A stretch of DNA of 64,000 bases from Scylla paramamosain (taxonomy: Eukaryota > Arthropoda > Malacostraca > Decapoda > Portunidae): positions 20,455,091 to 20,519,090 of the forward strand of contig NC_087176.1 of NCBI RefSeq assembly GCF_035594125.1, given 5' to 3'. The position numbers and the translations under genes were made by a program. This document shows positions 21,934 through 32,252 of this stretch, piece after piece (the first letter of the stretch is position 1; every line of letters starts with the position of its first letter). Below the pieces are notes generated by a model. That model searched no databases. It saw only the letters and a list, made by a program, of their open reading frames with translations, and had not been told where the DNA came from.

Positions 21934-22282
21934 ACCAGCAGGCACTGTGCAGGTGACCTTTGTGGGTCCACCAGAGATAACCACACACTTCTTGCCACCC
22001 AGAGTCATAATGGCAATGCCAGCCTCCCACCCATCACTGTCTGGGAAGCCAGTGCCAGTCACAGTGAGAGGATACTGTCCACCAGTGCTGCCCTCCGTGA
22101 TGCTGAGTGCAACCACGGTGACTGGCACCATGTAATGATGGGGGAGGGGAGCAGTGCCGAGCCAGCCGGCTGCATGCTGAGTGCCACTGAATGCAAGCCG
22201 CCCCACAGTGCTACAGTGCAGGTGAGCTGGGTGGCAGTGATGGCCGTGCCACTCAGGGTGAGGGTGTGCTGCAGCCCCTCGC
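21934..22282 (-). CDS. PKHD1L1: PKHD1L1-like exon 18 (two IPT segments), one-base frame break
   Basis: The acceptor is TTCCTGACAG and the donor GTGAGT. The first part reads GEGLQHTLTLSGTAITATQL, TCTVALWGGLHSVALSMQPA. The second reads VPVTVVALSITEGSTGGQYP, LTVTGTGFPDSDG, LGGKKCVVISGGPTKVTC and TVPAG. The two parts are one base apart; an extra C in the CCCCC run at about 22130-22134 joins them and makes the exit phase fit exon 19. The (AC)n tail of LINE A ends about 10 bp beyond the donor. Confidence 0.86.
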
Positions 22283-22433
22283 CTGTCAGGAAAAATACAA
22301 GTTTAGAATGAGTTAAATTAGATGGTGAAGGTGAGGGTGAGGGAATGCCATGGGCCCTTACCTGATGAAGGCAAGCCAGGGAAGAGGCAGAGCTACAAGA
22401 CTAATCAGACAAACAGACAGACCGACGGCTCAC

Positions 22434-22539
22434 CTGCAGTGCCGGAGACGCCAGTCAGCATGGGAGTGGTGGCATCATCGTAGGTGAAGGCACAGGCACC
22501 AAGACATGCACCAAAGTAACCATTCACTTGTACTGTCAC
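22434..22539 (-). CDS. PKHD1L1: PKHD1L1-like exon 17 (IPT opening)
   Basis: The acceptor is TTGCTATCAG and the donor GTGAGC. It encodes VTVQVNGYFGACLGACAFTY followed by DDATTPMLTGVSGTA. VNG-x-x-x-x-C-x-G-x-C-x-F-x-Y....TP is a highly recognisable fibrocystin motif. A LINE B-like 3' fragment lies directly upstream in the intron. Confidence 0.9.
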
Positions 22540-22569
22540 CTGATAGCAATGAGGCAAGATCATGTTATT

Positions 22570-22780
22570 AGTTATCCTCATCATCTGGAACTCCCTGCCT
22601 GCTTCTGTATTTCCCTCTTCCTGTGACTTCAACTCTTTCAAGAGGGAGGTTTGAAGACACTTATCCTCCAGTTTTAGATGATCCTTTTTTACTTTCCTGT
22701 AGGTTACTGGCACTCACTGAGCTTTTTTTTTCTTTTAGTTGCCCTTGGTCAATGTCCCTCTTGCAGTAAAAATATCATTA
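22570..22780 (+). mobile_element. LINE B-related 3' fragment (old)
   Basis: Contains [24 protein letters not shown] coding remnant, then the trailer TTGCCCTTGGTCAATGTCCC. More diverged than the other copies. Confidence 0.72.
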
Positions 22781-22799
22781 TCATTAGTGATCCATGCCT

Positions 22800-22804
<5 letters not shown>

Positions 22805-22878
<74 letters not shown>
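22805..22878. repeat. (CT)n microsatellite
   Basis: About 37 units, 15 bp from the exon 16 donor. Confidence 0.95.
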
Positions 22879-22881
<3 letters not shown>

Positions 22882-22898
22882 AATCAGCAAGGACTTAC

Positions 22899-22995
22899 AT
22901 GAGGAGAGTCCTTATGAGTGGTCACAAAGTCTGTCTCAAGAGGGCTGTGCCAAAGGACTCCGGCTGAGTCACGAATGATCTTGGTTTTTAGAGTT
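22899..22995 (-). CDS. PKHD1L1: PKHD1L1-like exon 16
   Basis: The acceptor is CCTTCACAG and the donor GTAAGT. It encodes TLKTKIIRDSAGVLWHSPLE followed by TDFVTTHKDSPH, aligned to the family's V-x-R-x-x-x-GGLF....L...P..QP stretch. Phase 2 in, 0 out. A 74-bp (CT)n tract lies about 15 bp past the donor. Confidence 0.78.
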
Positions 22996-23029
22996 CTGTG
23001 AAGGAGCAATGGGTAACTTAAACAAATGG

Positions 23030-23320
23030 ACTAACATAACCTAACTTTAACAAATGGACTAACCTAACCTAACTTAAACAAATGGACTAACCTAACCTAA
23101 CTTAAACAAATGGGCTAACCTAACCTAACTTAAACATATGGACTAGCCTAACCTAACTCAAATGGACTAACCTAACCTAAACAAACAGACTAATTTAACC
23201 TAACTTAAACATATGGACTAGCCTAACCTAACTTAAACAAATGGACTAACCTAACCTAACTTAAACATGTGAACAAATCTAGCCTAACTTGAACAAATGG
23301 ACTAACCTAACCTAACAGAT
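23030..23320. repeat. 28-bp minisatellite containing telomere-like CCTAACCTAA
   Basis: About nine units of CCTAACCTAACTTAAACAAA plus TGGACTAA, with drift. CCTAA is the arthropod telomere pentamer, here only doubled within each unit. Confidence 0.9.
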
Positions 23321-23846
23321 GGGCAATAACAGAATAACAAAAATGGTAGAAAAAGCAGATAGATAGGTTAAAGAAAGAAGATAGCTAAAAATACATACAT
23401 ACATACATACATAAATACATACATACATATGCCAAGGCTGTTTCCCCCATAACATATAGATAGGACAAAGGAAATAACCCAACAAGTGAGAGACAGTTAA
23501 GTTAAATAGAGATTGCATAAAGAAAATACCCGAATAATGAAGCAAGTAAGTCAAAAAGATAGGATAGGATACAGTAAGGAAAATGACCCTACAAAGAAGA
23601 AAGGATTAGGTCAAACAGATACCATGGAATAGGTTAAATAAATATGACAGTGTAAAGAAAGAAGATAGCTAAAAATACATACATACATACATACATACAT
23701 ATGCCAAGACTGAGAGAAAATTATTCCACACAGAAGAGACAAATCTCGTAACTCTGCCACCAAAGAATACAGGTTTTTCACATCTAACTCTAAATAAATA
23801 TGGGAATAAACAGAAGAGAGAGCAACAAATACTTCCAATCCCTCAC
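23321..23846. repeat. Intron 15 with (ATAC)n and a ~290-bp duplicated block
   Basis: ATACATACATAC runs at 23389-23430 and 23668-23702 each follow AAGAAAGAAGATAGCTAAAA and precede CATATGCCAAG, so the surrounding sequence is duplicated at about 290-bp spacing. No gene seen. Confidence 0.75.
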
Positions 23847-24021
23847 CCATCAAACATCAGGTTATCTGTGTGTATCTCCACCAGCTCCTTTCTGCCGGGA
23901 TCTTCCTCCCACTCAATGTAGTAGTGGTAGTTCTTGCAGCAGTACTGGACTGTGAGATCAGTTCCCAGGGCACTTTCCAGAATGCCCTCCAGGACCTTTG
24001 GGTCAACACCTGCTGGAATGT
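23847..24021 (-). CDS. PKHD1L1: PKHD1L1-like exon 15 (linker)
   Basis: The acceptor is CATTTTGGCAG and the donor GTGAGG. It encodes DIPAGVDPKVLEGILESALG, TDLTVQYCCKNYHYYIEW, EEDPGRKELVEIHTDN and LMFDG. This corresponds to the PA-x-x-S-x-x-x-L-x-x-x-L block with the Y-x-W-x-I-x-W core. A TGAC/TGAG tetranucleotide tract begins only a few bases upstream of the acceptor. Confidence 0.87.
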
Positions 24022-24023
24022 CT

Positions 24024-24243
24024 GCCAAAATGAGTGAATGAGTGAGTGAGTGACTGACTGACTGACTGACTGACTGACTGACTGACTGACTGACTGACTG
24101 ACTGACTGATTGAGTGAGTGAGTGAGTGAATAACTGACTGACTGACTGAGTGGATAAGTGATTGAATGAGTGAGTGAGTGAATGAGTGAGTGAGTGAGTG
24201 AATAAGTGACTGAATGAATGAGTGGGTGAGTGAGTGAGTGAGC
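24024..24243. repeat. TGAC/TGAG tetranucleotide tract
   Basis: (GTGA)n, then about 16 GACT units, then GTGA/GAAT variants, starting at the exon 15 acceptor. Confidence 0.92.
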
Positions 24244-24284
24244 GATGCAGAATCTTTCCTTAACCATCATTAACATTATGAAAA

Positions 24285-24815
24285 ACAGCTGAAAATCTCC
24301 AAAATTCAGCTTGTTAAAAGTGCAGAATTCTTATGAAACTGTCATTAGTCATGAAAAATATCTCTGAAAACTTCACTAAACTACCACTACCCTTCTTAAA
24401 CTATCATCAGCATCATAAAACACCTTGAAAACCAAATAACCTCCACAGCAGCCTGTTAAACTACTACTGTCCTTCTTAAGCTTGCACCAGAATTATAAAA
24501 CACTCTTGAAAAACCTAAATAACTTCCAGTAAAGCCTTTTAAACTCCCACTTCACCGTTGAAAAAACTAAATAACTTACACTAGAGCCTTTTAAAAATTA
24601 CCACTTCACTCTTGAAAACCTAAATAACTCCCACTACAGCCTTTTAAACTCTCACTTCACCCTTGAAAAACTAAATAACTTCCACTAAAGCCTTTCAAAC
24701 TACCACTGACCACCCTTGAAAAATTAAATGACTTCCACTAGAGCCTTTTAAACTACCACTGGCATTCTTAAAAGCCTGAGGAAACCTCCATTGCAGCCTG
24801 TTAAAATGAAAATAA
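24285..24815. repeat. Dispersed intronic minisatellite, copy 2 (reverse orientation)
   Basis: Seven or more units of about 60 bp, of the form CCTTTTAAACTACCACT, CCTTGAAAA, CTAAATAACTTCCACTA. It is the reverse complement form of the GTTTAACAGG...TTTTCAAGG family. Confidence 0.78.
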
Positions 24816-24880
24816 GATAAGACAGCAAGACATATAGGAACACTGGCCAGTGACATCCATAGTTCAGTCTCCCAACAAAC

Positions 24881-24991
24881 CTTTTACAACCTGCCCCTGA
24901 ATTCCGAGGTCCCAGGTGCCAGCGAGGGGACCCGTGGCAGTCTGAGAGGAGCGTGTGACTGTCACCTGAGTGTCAAAGCTTGCTGGAGGAC
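24881..24991 (-). CDS. PKHD1L1: PKHD1L1-like exon 14 (linker)
   Basis: The acceptor is CCCTCTATCAG and the donor GTTTGT. It encodes GPPASFDTQVTVTRSSQTAT followed by GPLAGTWDLGIQGQVVKG. It matches the family's V-x-R-x-Q-x-AS-PPL-G-x-x-DI-x-x-x-G-x-x-x-KG block. Phase 1 in and out. Confidence 0.86.
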
Positions 24992-24999
24992 CTGATAGA

Positions 25000-25272
25000 G
25001 GGAGAGAGAGTGGGAAAAGTACTGATTAATGCTGTGGGTTTTATGGCAGTGTGTATTAAGTTTTGTCTTCTTTCCTTCTTTTAGTATGTGGGTGGCTTTG
25101 TTTAAGGCAACAATATGATGGAACACAAATGAAAAGGGCCCACTAAAGGTGTCAGTCCCCAAAGACTTGTCAATGGGTTACCTAAGACTAAGAGGAAAAT
25201 ATATTAAGCTGCATTGTTTTCCTTTATTATTGAATGTAAATGTGGATGACACACACACATCTTTTTCTTATG

Positions 25273-25275
<3 letters not shown>
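25000..25275. other. Intron 13, unique portion
   Basis: No recognised element between exon 14 and the (CT)n tract. Confidence 0.4.

Positions 25276-25341
<66 letters not shown>
25276..25341. repeat. (CT)n microsatellite
   Basis: About 32 CT units in intron 13; followed by A-rich unique sequence up to exon 13. Confidence 0.95.
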
Positions 25342-25343
<2 letters not shown>

Positions 25344-25561
25344 TCATGATCCAATAACACACATCCAGCATCATGACACTACTAAACAAAGTAAAAAAAG
25401 ATAAATAAATTAAAATAAAAAAAGAGTAAAAATACCACAAACTCCATGGGGAAAAAAAAAAGCAGATAAGAAGAGGAAACAGAGTGACGGGCAAAAAAAA
25501 AAGAAGAAAAAACATGGAGGACAAAACAGGATAAACATTTCACCTTCTTCATTATTTTTAC

Positions 25562-25714
25562 CTTCCACCTGCAGGAGCCCAAGGAGGGGCATTCCAGTCT
25601 TGCAGTTTGTGGTCTGGAATTCCAGGGAGTACCCATTCTCTGTCACCTTCTTGACTGCCACATCCTCAATAAGGATTCCCTTCTGCTTGAGGGCGGGTGG
25701 GTACATCTGTGTCA
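25562..25714 (-). CDS. PKHD1L1: PKHD1L1-like exon 13 (linker)
   Basis: The acceptor is CTGCCACAG and the donor GTAAAA. It encodes VTQMYPPALKQKGILIEDVA, then KKVTENGYSLEFQTTNCKTG and MPLLGLLQVEG. PAL-x-x-KGI-x-x-E...Y-x-V-x-x-x-S/T-x-NC-x-x-x-x-P-x-x is a conserved block. The upstream intron opens onto a 100-bp (GT)n tract only about 30 bp from the acceptor. Confidence 0.88.
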
Positions 25715-25741
25715 CTGTGGCAGGGGAGGAGGCAGTAAGGG

Positions 25742-25847
<106 letters not shown>

Positions 25848-25895
25848 ACTATTAGAGAGTATGGACAGCAGATGTATGGATTCCCTCACACTTAC

Positions 25896-26065
25896 CAGAA
25901 GTTGGGGTGGTGAGGAAGGCCACCTCATCAACATACACATCATCAGTCACTCCTGCAGGCTTTGGGAGACTCACACTCTTCACCAGCAATGTGTCTCCTG
26001 TCTTGTAAATGGATCTTTCCGAACTGACCATTGCCTCCACCAGATCCTCACAGTGGTGCATCCAG
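25896..26065 (-). CDS. PKHD1L1: PKHD1L1-like exon 12 (linker)
   Basis: The acceptor is ATGCCCACAG and the donor GTAAGT. It encodes WMHHCEDLVEAMVSSERSIY, KTGDTLLVKSVSLPKPAGV and DDVYVDEVAFLTTPTS. The C-x-DL...YVDEV pattern is conserved in fibrocystin-L. Phase 2 in, 1 out. Confidence 0.86.
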
Positions 26066-26069
26066 CTGT

Positions 26070-26915
26070 GGGCATTAATGAACAGAATGAAAACAGCAAT
26101 ACTTGTTTTTAACTCCTACAAAAGTTTTTTGGTTTTATTATTACATGATTCTAAAGTACTTATCCAATGTATGCTGCCAGGCCTTGCTATGGATGTACAT
26201 GGCCAGCTGTGCTATGCTGAAGCTCCTGGGATGTAATAAGGTGGTCCACAAGACTGTCTCTTTCCACCAGTGGTTGGCAGGGCATGTTGAGTGTGTGGAG
26301 CTTCATCTGGTCCAACCCATGTGGGATGGATGGTAGATGGATAGACTGAGAGAGAAGCTGGCTAGGTATTGTATAATGTGGAGGAGGAAGGTGTGTACAG
26401 GTGTTATTCTTTGCAGGGAAAGGTTAAACTGCTTGTTGGTGAGGTCATGCTGGAAGACTATTTGCTCTATAGAAGAAGAGAAAGGTGTAACTATTGATCT
26501 GCAGTGTAGAAGAGAGGTGTAACCATCATCTGTGGGAAAAAAACACCTGAAGATCAAAAAAACAAAATAAGGCATTTTTTTTCCTATCTTTTATCTCTTT
26601 TATTGACCTGTTTTACCTTCTGTTTTCTTTCCTTTAATATCACATTGCATGTTCAATAGAAGCAAGTTGTATAGAAACTTTAACCCCTTAAGTTAATTTC
26701 CATCTCCATCTCTGGGTAAATATGGCAAACTTAGAAAATGCCAGAAGATAATTTTATTTTAAAACTTAATTTCTCTTTGTAATTCTGAATACAATGATGT
26801 ACTTTCCATCACACTATGACCCTTGAAAGTAAAGTTAAAGCATATCAAAAGTTCCTTCCCTGACGCGCAGTGTAACCCGCCGAGCAGAAATAACTTGAAG
26901 TGCGATAACATTGCG
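26070..26915. other. Intron 11, left part
   Basis: No coding exon or transposon recognised; short purine-rich and AT-rich segments only. Confidence 0.4.
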
Positions 26916-26917
26916 TA

Positions 26918-26918
<1 letters not shown>

Positions 26919-26990
<72 letters not shown>

Positions 26991-27027
26991 TTTGGGCATT
27001 TCATTTGGGTTGAAAAATTGTACTTCC

Positions 27028-27101
<74 letters not shown>
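26919..27101. repeat. (CT)n - 41-bp spacer - (GA)n inverted pair
   Basis: About 68 bp of CT (26919-26988), a unique spacer, then about 71 bp of GA (27031-27101). The arms are reverse complements. Confidence 0.93.
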
Positions 27102-27106
<5 letters not shown>

Positions 27107-27230
27107 AGTTTGAGAGGTGGCCACAGAGGTCCACTGTGACTGTCAGAGGAGGGAAGTGGTGCCTTTTTACCCTTCCTCCATCTCCAATTTCAAATAAATA
27201 GCGTGAGTGATACGAGAGGGTCTTATCACA

Positions 27231-27254
27231 CGCACACACACACGTGTGTGTGCG
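27231..27254. repeat. 24-bp alternating purine-pyrimidine palindrome
   Basis: CGCACACACACAC followed by GTGTGTGTGCG (sharing the centre ACGT), a perfect palindrome of CA/TG steps. Confidence 0.9.
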
Positions 27255-27347
27255 CACATGCAATTGGAATTCTCAGCTATAAGGTGTACAGAGACTAGGC
27301 TTGTCATGTCAAACATCACTTGATAAGCACTCCCCTTTTCCTCCAAC

Positions 27348-27350
<3 letters not shown>

Positions 27351-27402
<52 letters not shown>
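27351..27402. repeat. (CT)n microsatellite
   Basis: About 26 units in intron 11. Confidence 0.95.
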
Positions 27403-27405
<3 letters not shown>

Positions 27406-27444
27406 CACAAAGGTAGCTTGTAATTTTTTTTTACTTGGCTAGTA

Positions 27445-27915
27445 CAGTAAAATCCCTCTTATCTGGCATCAACGGGACCACCGACATGCCGAATACTTGA
27501 ATATTGCCAGATACTTGAATAGAAGTGAAATTATATCCACAATCACCACCCTACACTCACGCATCTTACCATAACAAAGATCAGCTGATCTTAATCAGCA
27601 GCTGATCTGATCAGCTGCTTAAGTGTGAGCACAACACGCTTACTCTTTTCTACAACTTTAGGCATGATGAAGGTGTCAGGCGATAAACAGTGCACACGCG
27701 GGACTGAGTCACTGAATAAACACAGTGCAGTGGGCCGTGGGTGGCGCGAAGCAGTGCGCTCTGGTGGCGAGGGGACAAAGTATACCTCGCGTGGGAATTT
27801 TAATCGATTTTATGAGTACACATTGATTTTTTATTGATTTTAAGGCTCGGGGAAAAATGTGCCAGATACTTGAAGCTGCCAGATACTTGAATGCCAGATG
27901 AGAGGGATTTTACTG
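27445..27915. mobile_element. Tigger/pogo-like MITE 2
   Basis: 471 bp with 25-bp inverted repeats starting CAGTAAAATCCCTCTTATCT (left) and CAGTAAAATCCCTCTCATCT (right, reversed), one mismatch. TA on both sides (27443-27444; 27916-27917). Internal GCCAGATACTTGAAT words recur. No transposase. CAGT ends and the TATCTGGC stem are typical of Tigger-type elements. Confidence 0.9.
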
Positions 27916-27917
27916 TA

Positions 27918-28410
27918 AACATAAACTGTCTTCACTCTCATCAGTAATATCCGCATCACTCCCAGATGACATGTTTAGGTCACTATCCACATTGCTCCCT
28001 TCACTCAGTGGGTGTGTTCCACCCTCAGTGTCATGGGAGTTACCAGATGTTATCTCCAGAAGGAAAAAAAAGCTTAGCGAGACCAAACTGAAATAGTCAC
28101 AGCGGCAACTCAGCTAGTGAAGAGAGTTGCTAGATACTTACAACAGCCTTCCGATTTGAGTAAGCAGGAGGAAAATACAAATGTGTGGCATGAAAAATCA
28201 TGATTTCTCATGATTTCCAGAATGATCACCGTCCCACGATACAGTCATTCATGGACAATCACCATATATTAATGGTTAAAAAGACAAGAAGAAGGAAGCA
28301 GATATATCTTCATCAACTGATACCTTTACCTCCTCACTCTTGTATTCCTTTTCTTCATGCTACAGAACACTCAGCATGGACAGAGCTACACAGAACACTT
28401 TTCATTCTAA
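27918..28410. other. Intron 11, right part
   Basis: No recognised element. Short frames here have no family resemblance. Confidence 0.4.
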
Positions 28411-28418
28411 CATCCTAC

Positions 28419-28540
28419 CGGTTGGCTGGAAAAGAACGCTCCAGTAGCACAGTCTCCTCCTCCTCATTGCCCTCCTTGTCCCTCACCAGGTACTGGACTG
28501 ACATGGAGCCCTGCATGTTGCCCCTCACAGCAAAGCAAAC
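28419..28540 (-). CDS. PKHD1L1: PKHD1L1-like exon 11 (linker)
   Basis: The acceptor is CTGTCCTCAG and the donor GTAGGA. It encodes VCFAVRGNMQGSMSVQYLVR followed by DKEGNEEEETVLLERSFPAN. It aligns to the family's LCLAYKGFLANYIGLKFQY region. Phase 0 in and 2 out; the join to exon 12 gives a clean RWMHHCED. Confidence 0.82.
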
Positions 28541-28572
28541 CTGAGGACAGAGTGTCGTGTTGATTATATTTC

Positions 28573-28816
<244 letters not shown>

Positions 28817-28923
28817 TGTACCTTGCTGAGAATATAAAAAGTGTGTAAGAGAAAGTAATGTTAGTAGTTTTGTTCTCCGTCTGTGTCTCTCATGTATATA
28901 TCTTGCTTAGAATATACAAAAAA

Positions 28924-29070
28924 GTGTGTGTGTGTGTGTGTGTGTCTGTGTGTGTGTGTGTGTGTGTGTTGTTCTTAACTAATTACAATTTTATATGATT
29001 GAGTCAACCTTGTAATGTTCTGTCTTTTAAAGTTAATTTGTCATATTCATCTTTAAAGCCATGAATGCTC

Positions 29071-29162
<92 letters not shown>
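28924..29162. repeat. Two (GT)n tracts
   Basis: (GT)n at 28924-28970 and 29075-29162, each with a CT interruption. Confidence 0.95.
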
Positions 29163-29164
<2 letters not shown>

Positions 29165-29292
29165 GCCTGGTTTGACTCTGCTATTACACATCCACAAGAG
29201 ATTATTTTAATTTCTATTTCAGCTGGACAAAAAAAATGATATTGTAACTTTTGTATTACTTGTGTTTTTGTCAGTAAGCAACAATGATGATG

Positions 29293-29295
<3 letters not shown>

Positions 29296-29344
<49 letters not shown>

Positions 29345-29358
29345 CTACTACTACTACA

Positions 29359-29392
<34 letters not shown>
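29296..29392. repeat. (AAC)n-(ACT)n trinucleotide tract
   Basis: AAC about 16 units, then ACT about 15 units, adjoining the LINE B 3' end. Confidence 0.95.
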
Positions 29393-29393
<1 letters not shown>

Positions 29394-29407
29394 CATATCT
29401 ATAGGTT

Positions 29408-31445
29408 TTTTTTTTTTTATGTAGGAAGGATACTGGCCAAGGGCAACAAAAATCTAATAAAAAAAAAATGCCCACTGAGATGCCAGTCCCATAAAAGGGT
29501 CAAAGCAGTGGTCAAAAATTGGTGGATAAGTGTCTTGAAACCTCCCTCTTGAAGGAATTCAAGTCATAGGAAGGTGGAAATACAGAAGCAGGCAGGGAGT
29601 TCCAGAGTTTACCAGAGAAAGGGATGAATGATTGAGAATACTGGTTAACTCTTGCGTTAGAGAGGTGGACAGAATAGGGGTGAGAGAAAGAAGAAAGTCT
29701 TGTGCAGCGAGGCCGCGGAAGGAGGGGAGGCATGCAGTTAGCAAGATCAAAAGAGCAGTTAGCATGAAAATAGCGGTAGAAGACAGTTAGATATGCAACA
29801 TTGCGGCGGTGAGAGAGAGGCTGAAGACAGTCAGTTAGAGGAGAGGAGTTGATGAGACGAAAAGCTTTTGATTCCACCCTGTCTAGAAGAGCAGTATGAG
29901 TGGAACCCCCCGAGACATGTGAAGCATACTCCATACATGGACGGATAAGGCCCTTGTACAGAGTTAGCAGCTGGGGGGGTGAGAAAAATTGGCGGAGACG
30001 TCTCAGAACACCTAACTTCATAGAAGCTGTTTTAGCTAGAGATGAGATGTGAAGTTTCCAGTTCAGATTATAAGTAAAGGACAGACCGAGGATGTTCAGT
30101 GTAGAAGAGGGGGACAGTTGAGTGTCATTGAAGAAGAGGGAATAGTTGTCTGGAAGGTTGTGTCGAGTTGATAGATGGAGGAATTGAGTTTTTGAGGCAT
30201 TGAACAATACCAAGTTTGCTCTGCCCCAATCAGAAATTTTAGAAAGATCAGAAGTCAGGCGTTCTGTGGCTTCCCTGCGTGATATGTTTACCTCCTGAAG
30301 GGTTGGACGTCTATGAAAAGACGTGGAAAAGTGCAGGGTGGTATCATCAGCATAGGAGTGGATAGGACAAGAAGTTTGGTTTAGAAGATCATTAATGAAT
30401 AATAAGAAGAGAGTGGGTGACAGGACAGAACCCTGAGGAACACCACTGTTAATAGATTTAGGAGAAGAACAGTGACCGTCTACCACAGCAGCAATAGAAC
30501 GGTCAGAAAGAAAACTTGAGATGAAGTTACAGAGAGAAGGATAGAAACCGTAAGAGGGTAGTTTGGAAATCAAAGCTTTGTGCCAGACTCTATCAAAGGC
30601 TTTTGATATGTCCAAGGCAACAGCAAAAGTTTCACCAAAATCTCTAAAAGAGGATGACCAAGACTCAGTAAGGAAAGCCAGAAGATCACCAGTAGAGCGG
30701 CCTTGACGGAACCCATACTGGCGAACAGATAGAAGGTTGTGAAGTGATAGATGTTTAAGAATCTTCCTGTTGAGGATAGATTCAAAAACTTTAGATAAGC
30801 AGGAAATTAAAGCAATAGGACGGTAGTTTGAGGGATTAGAGTGGTCACCCTTTTTAGGAACAGGTTGAATGTAGGCAAACTTCCAGCAAGAAGGAAAGGT
30901 AGATGTTGACAGACAGAGCTGAAAGAGTTTGACTAGGCAAGGTGCAAGCACGGAGGCACAGTTTCGGAGAACAATAGGAGGGACCCCATCAGGTCCATAA
31001 GCCTTCCGAGGGTTTAGGCCAGCGAAGGCATGGAAAACATCATTGCGAAGAATTTTAATAGGTGGCATGAAGTAGTCAGAGGGTGGAGGAGAGGGAGGAA
31101 CAAGCCCAGAATCGTCCAAGGTAGAGTTTTTAGCAAAGGTTTGAGCAGAGAGTTCAGCTTTAGAAATAGATGTGATAGCAGTGGTGCCATCTGGTTGAAG
31201 TAGAGGAGGGTAAGAAGAAGAAGCAAAGTTATTGGAGATATTTTTGGCTAGATGCCAGAAATCACGAGGGGAGTTAGATCTTGAAAGGTTTTGACATTTT
31301 CTGTTAATGAAGGAGTTTTTGGCTAGTTGGAGAACAGACTTGGCATGGTTCCGAGCAGAAATATAAAGTGCATGAGATTCTGGTGATGGAAGGCTTAAGT
31401 ACCTGTAAGTACCTGTAAGTAAGGTGTTAGCGTTGATCATACTGT
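29408..31445 (-). mobile_element. LINE B, 5'-truncated copy with intact RT
   Basis: The 3' end is marked by poly(T) and ATGTAGGAAGG at 29408-29430, then the trailer and coding region. The 5' truncation at about 31400-31445 abuts GTACCTGTAAGTACCTGTAA. Confidence 0.92.
29512..31440 (-). CDS. LINE B reverse transcriptase ORF, 642 codons, uninterrupted
   Basis: Encodes the region after the endonuclease to the element's C-terminus. Motifs: [20 protein letters not shown] (about residue 14), [20 protein letters not shown] (about 147), [20 protein letters not shown] (about 193), [10 protein letters not shown] (242), [20 protein letters not shown] (first catalytic Asp, about 271), [20 protein letters not shown] (332), [11 protein letters not shown] (catalytic YADD, about 364) and the tail [12 protein letters not shown]...[13 protein letters not shown]. 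No stop in 642 codons, so this is the youngest-looking copy, though it lacks the endonuclease and 5' region needed for autonomy. Confidence 0.93.
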   Translation of the reverse strand: MINANTLLTGTYRYLSLPSPESHALYISARNHAKSVLQLAKNSFINRKCQNLSRSNSPRDFWHLAKNISNNFASSSYPPLLQPDGTTAITSISKAELSAQTFAKNSTLDDSGLVPPSPPPSDYFMPPIKILRNDVFHAFAGLNPRKAYGPDGVPPIVLRNCASVLAPCLVKLFQLCLSTSTFPSCWKFAYIQPVPKKGDHSNPSNYRPIALISCLSKVFESILNRKILKHLSLHNLLSVRQYGFRQGRSTGDLLAFLTESWSSSFRDFGETFAVALDISKAFDRVWHKALISKLPSYGFYPSLCNFISSFLSDRSIAAVVDGHCSSPKSINSGVPQGSVLSPTLFLLFINDLLNQTSCPIHSYADDTTLHFSTSFHRRPTLQEVNISRREATERLTSDLSKISDWGRANLVLFNASKTQFLHLSTRHNLPDNYSLFFNDTQLSPSSTLNILGLSFTYNLNWKLHISSLAKTASMKLGVLRRLRQFFSPPQLLTLYKGLIRPCMEYASHVSGGSTHTALLDRVESKAFRLINSSPLTDCLQPLSHRRNVAYLTVFYRYFHANCSFDLANCMPPLLPRPRCTRLSSFSHPYSVHLSNARVNQYSQSFIPFSGKLWNSLPASVFPPSYDLNSFKREVSRHLSTNF

Positions 31446-31489
31446 TTGATGCAGCCTCCCTGAAGATTCTTGGCTAATTTCTTGACAAC

Positions 31490-31517
31490 CTGAAGACTTT
31501 CCTGGTGGCAGATTGTG
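31490..31517 (-). CDS. Possible 28-nt micro-exon between exons 10 and 11
   Basis: A stretch with an acceptor ending TGTAATGCAG and a GTTGTC donor has the phases needed to link exon 10 (phase 2) to exon 11 (phase 0) and would add TICHQESLQ. Similarity to the family is not convincing and a longer exon would be expected here, so this is a weak candidate only. Confidence 0.18.
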
Positions 31518-31699
31518 CTGCATTACAATCAACACATCATCAATATTGTCATTCATTTTCAACTTTTTTTTATTACCAGATCTGTCATGTCACTAATTAT
31601 TTCTTGTAATCTATCAACTTCTATCAAGTACTTTCAAGCTCTTCTACATTTCCTCAATAATTTCATATTTTCCAAGCCTCCTTTACTTTCCCTATTTAT

Positions 31700-32145
31700 T
31701 TATCCATCTGTTTATTCCTGTCCTTTTATTTCCTCCGTCCATGCTCCATTCCTCTCATTCTCCTCTTGTCCTCTTCCTCACACACTCCATCACTCCATCC
31801 TCTATCTATTTCCATCCTTGAATGTTCTAATTTTCTTTCTCTCTTCTTGTCTCCCTCACCTACTCCATTCTCCATTTCTTTCCATCCATGTTTAAATCTT
31901 ATTCCCTTCCTATCCTCTCTCTCACACACTCCAATGCTCCATCTTTCATTTGTTTCCATCCTTACATGTTCAAATTCTCTCATTAACCCCTTATCCCTTC
32001 CCTCACATACTCCATCACTCCATTCTTGCTTGCTCTTATTCTCTTCTCATCCTTTCCCTAACAACTTCCAACACCCTCACACTTCAATGGAGGTCAAACT
32101 CTCAAACCCATAGCTTTCAACACCCAGCCTGCACATTCCAAACAG
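31700..32145. repeat. Pyrimidine-rich degenerate minisatellite
   Basis: CATACTCCATCACTCCAT, TTTCCATCCTTACATGTTC and CTTCCCTCACA words recur at intervals of roughly 80-95 bp. Confidence 0.6.
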
Positions 32146-32150
32146 TCACA

Positions 32151-32252
32151 CATCCCTCCTGCCTCCCAAACACTGTCACACATCCCTCCTGCCTCCCAAA
32201 CACTATCACACATCCCCCCTCCCTCCCAAACACTATCACACATCCCTCCTAC
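32151..32252. repeat. 30-bp minisatellite copied from the exon 10 donor region
   Basis: CATCCCTCCT recurs at 32151, 32181, 32211 (CATCCCCCCT) and 32241. On the gene strand the fourth unit is the real donor GGGAG/GTAGGA, while the others read GGGAG/GCAGGA or GGGAGGGAGG. Confidence 0.88.

Noticed and set aside
23030..23320. Interstitial telomere array
   Set aside because: CCTAA is only doubled inside a longer 28-bp unit and is not a pure telomeric run.
24024..24276. Ser/His/Leu-rich frame in the TGAC tract
   Set aside because: Tetranucleotide repeat translated; exon 15 in the correct frame ends at its acceptor.
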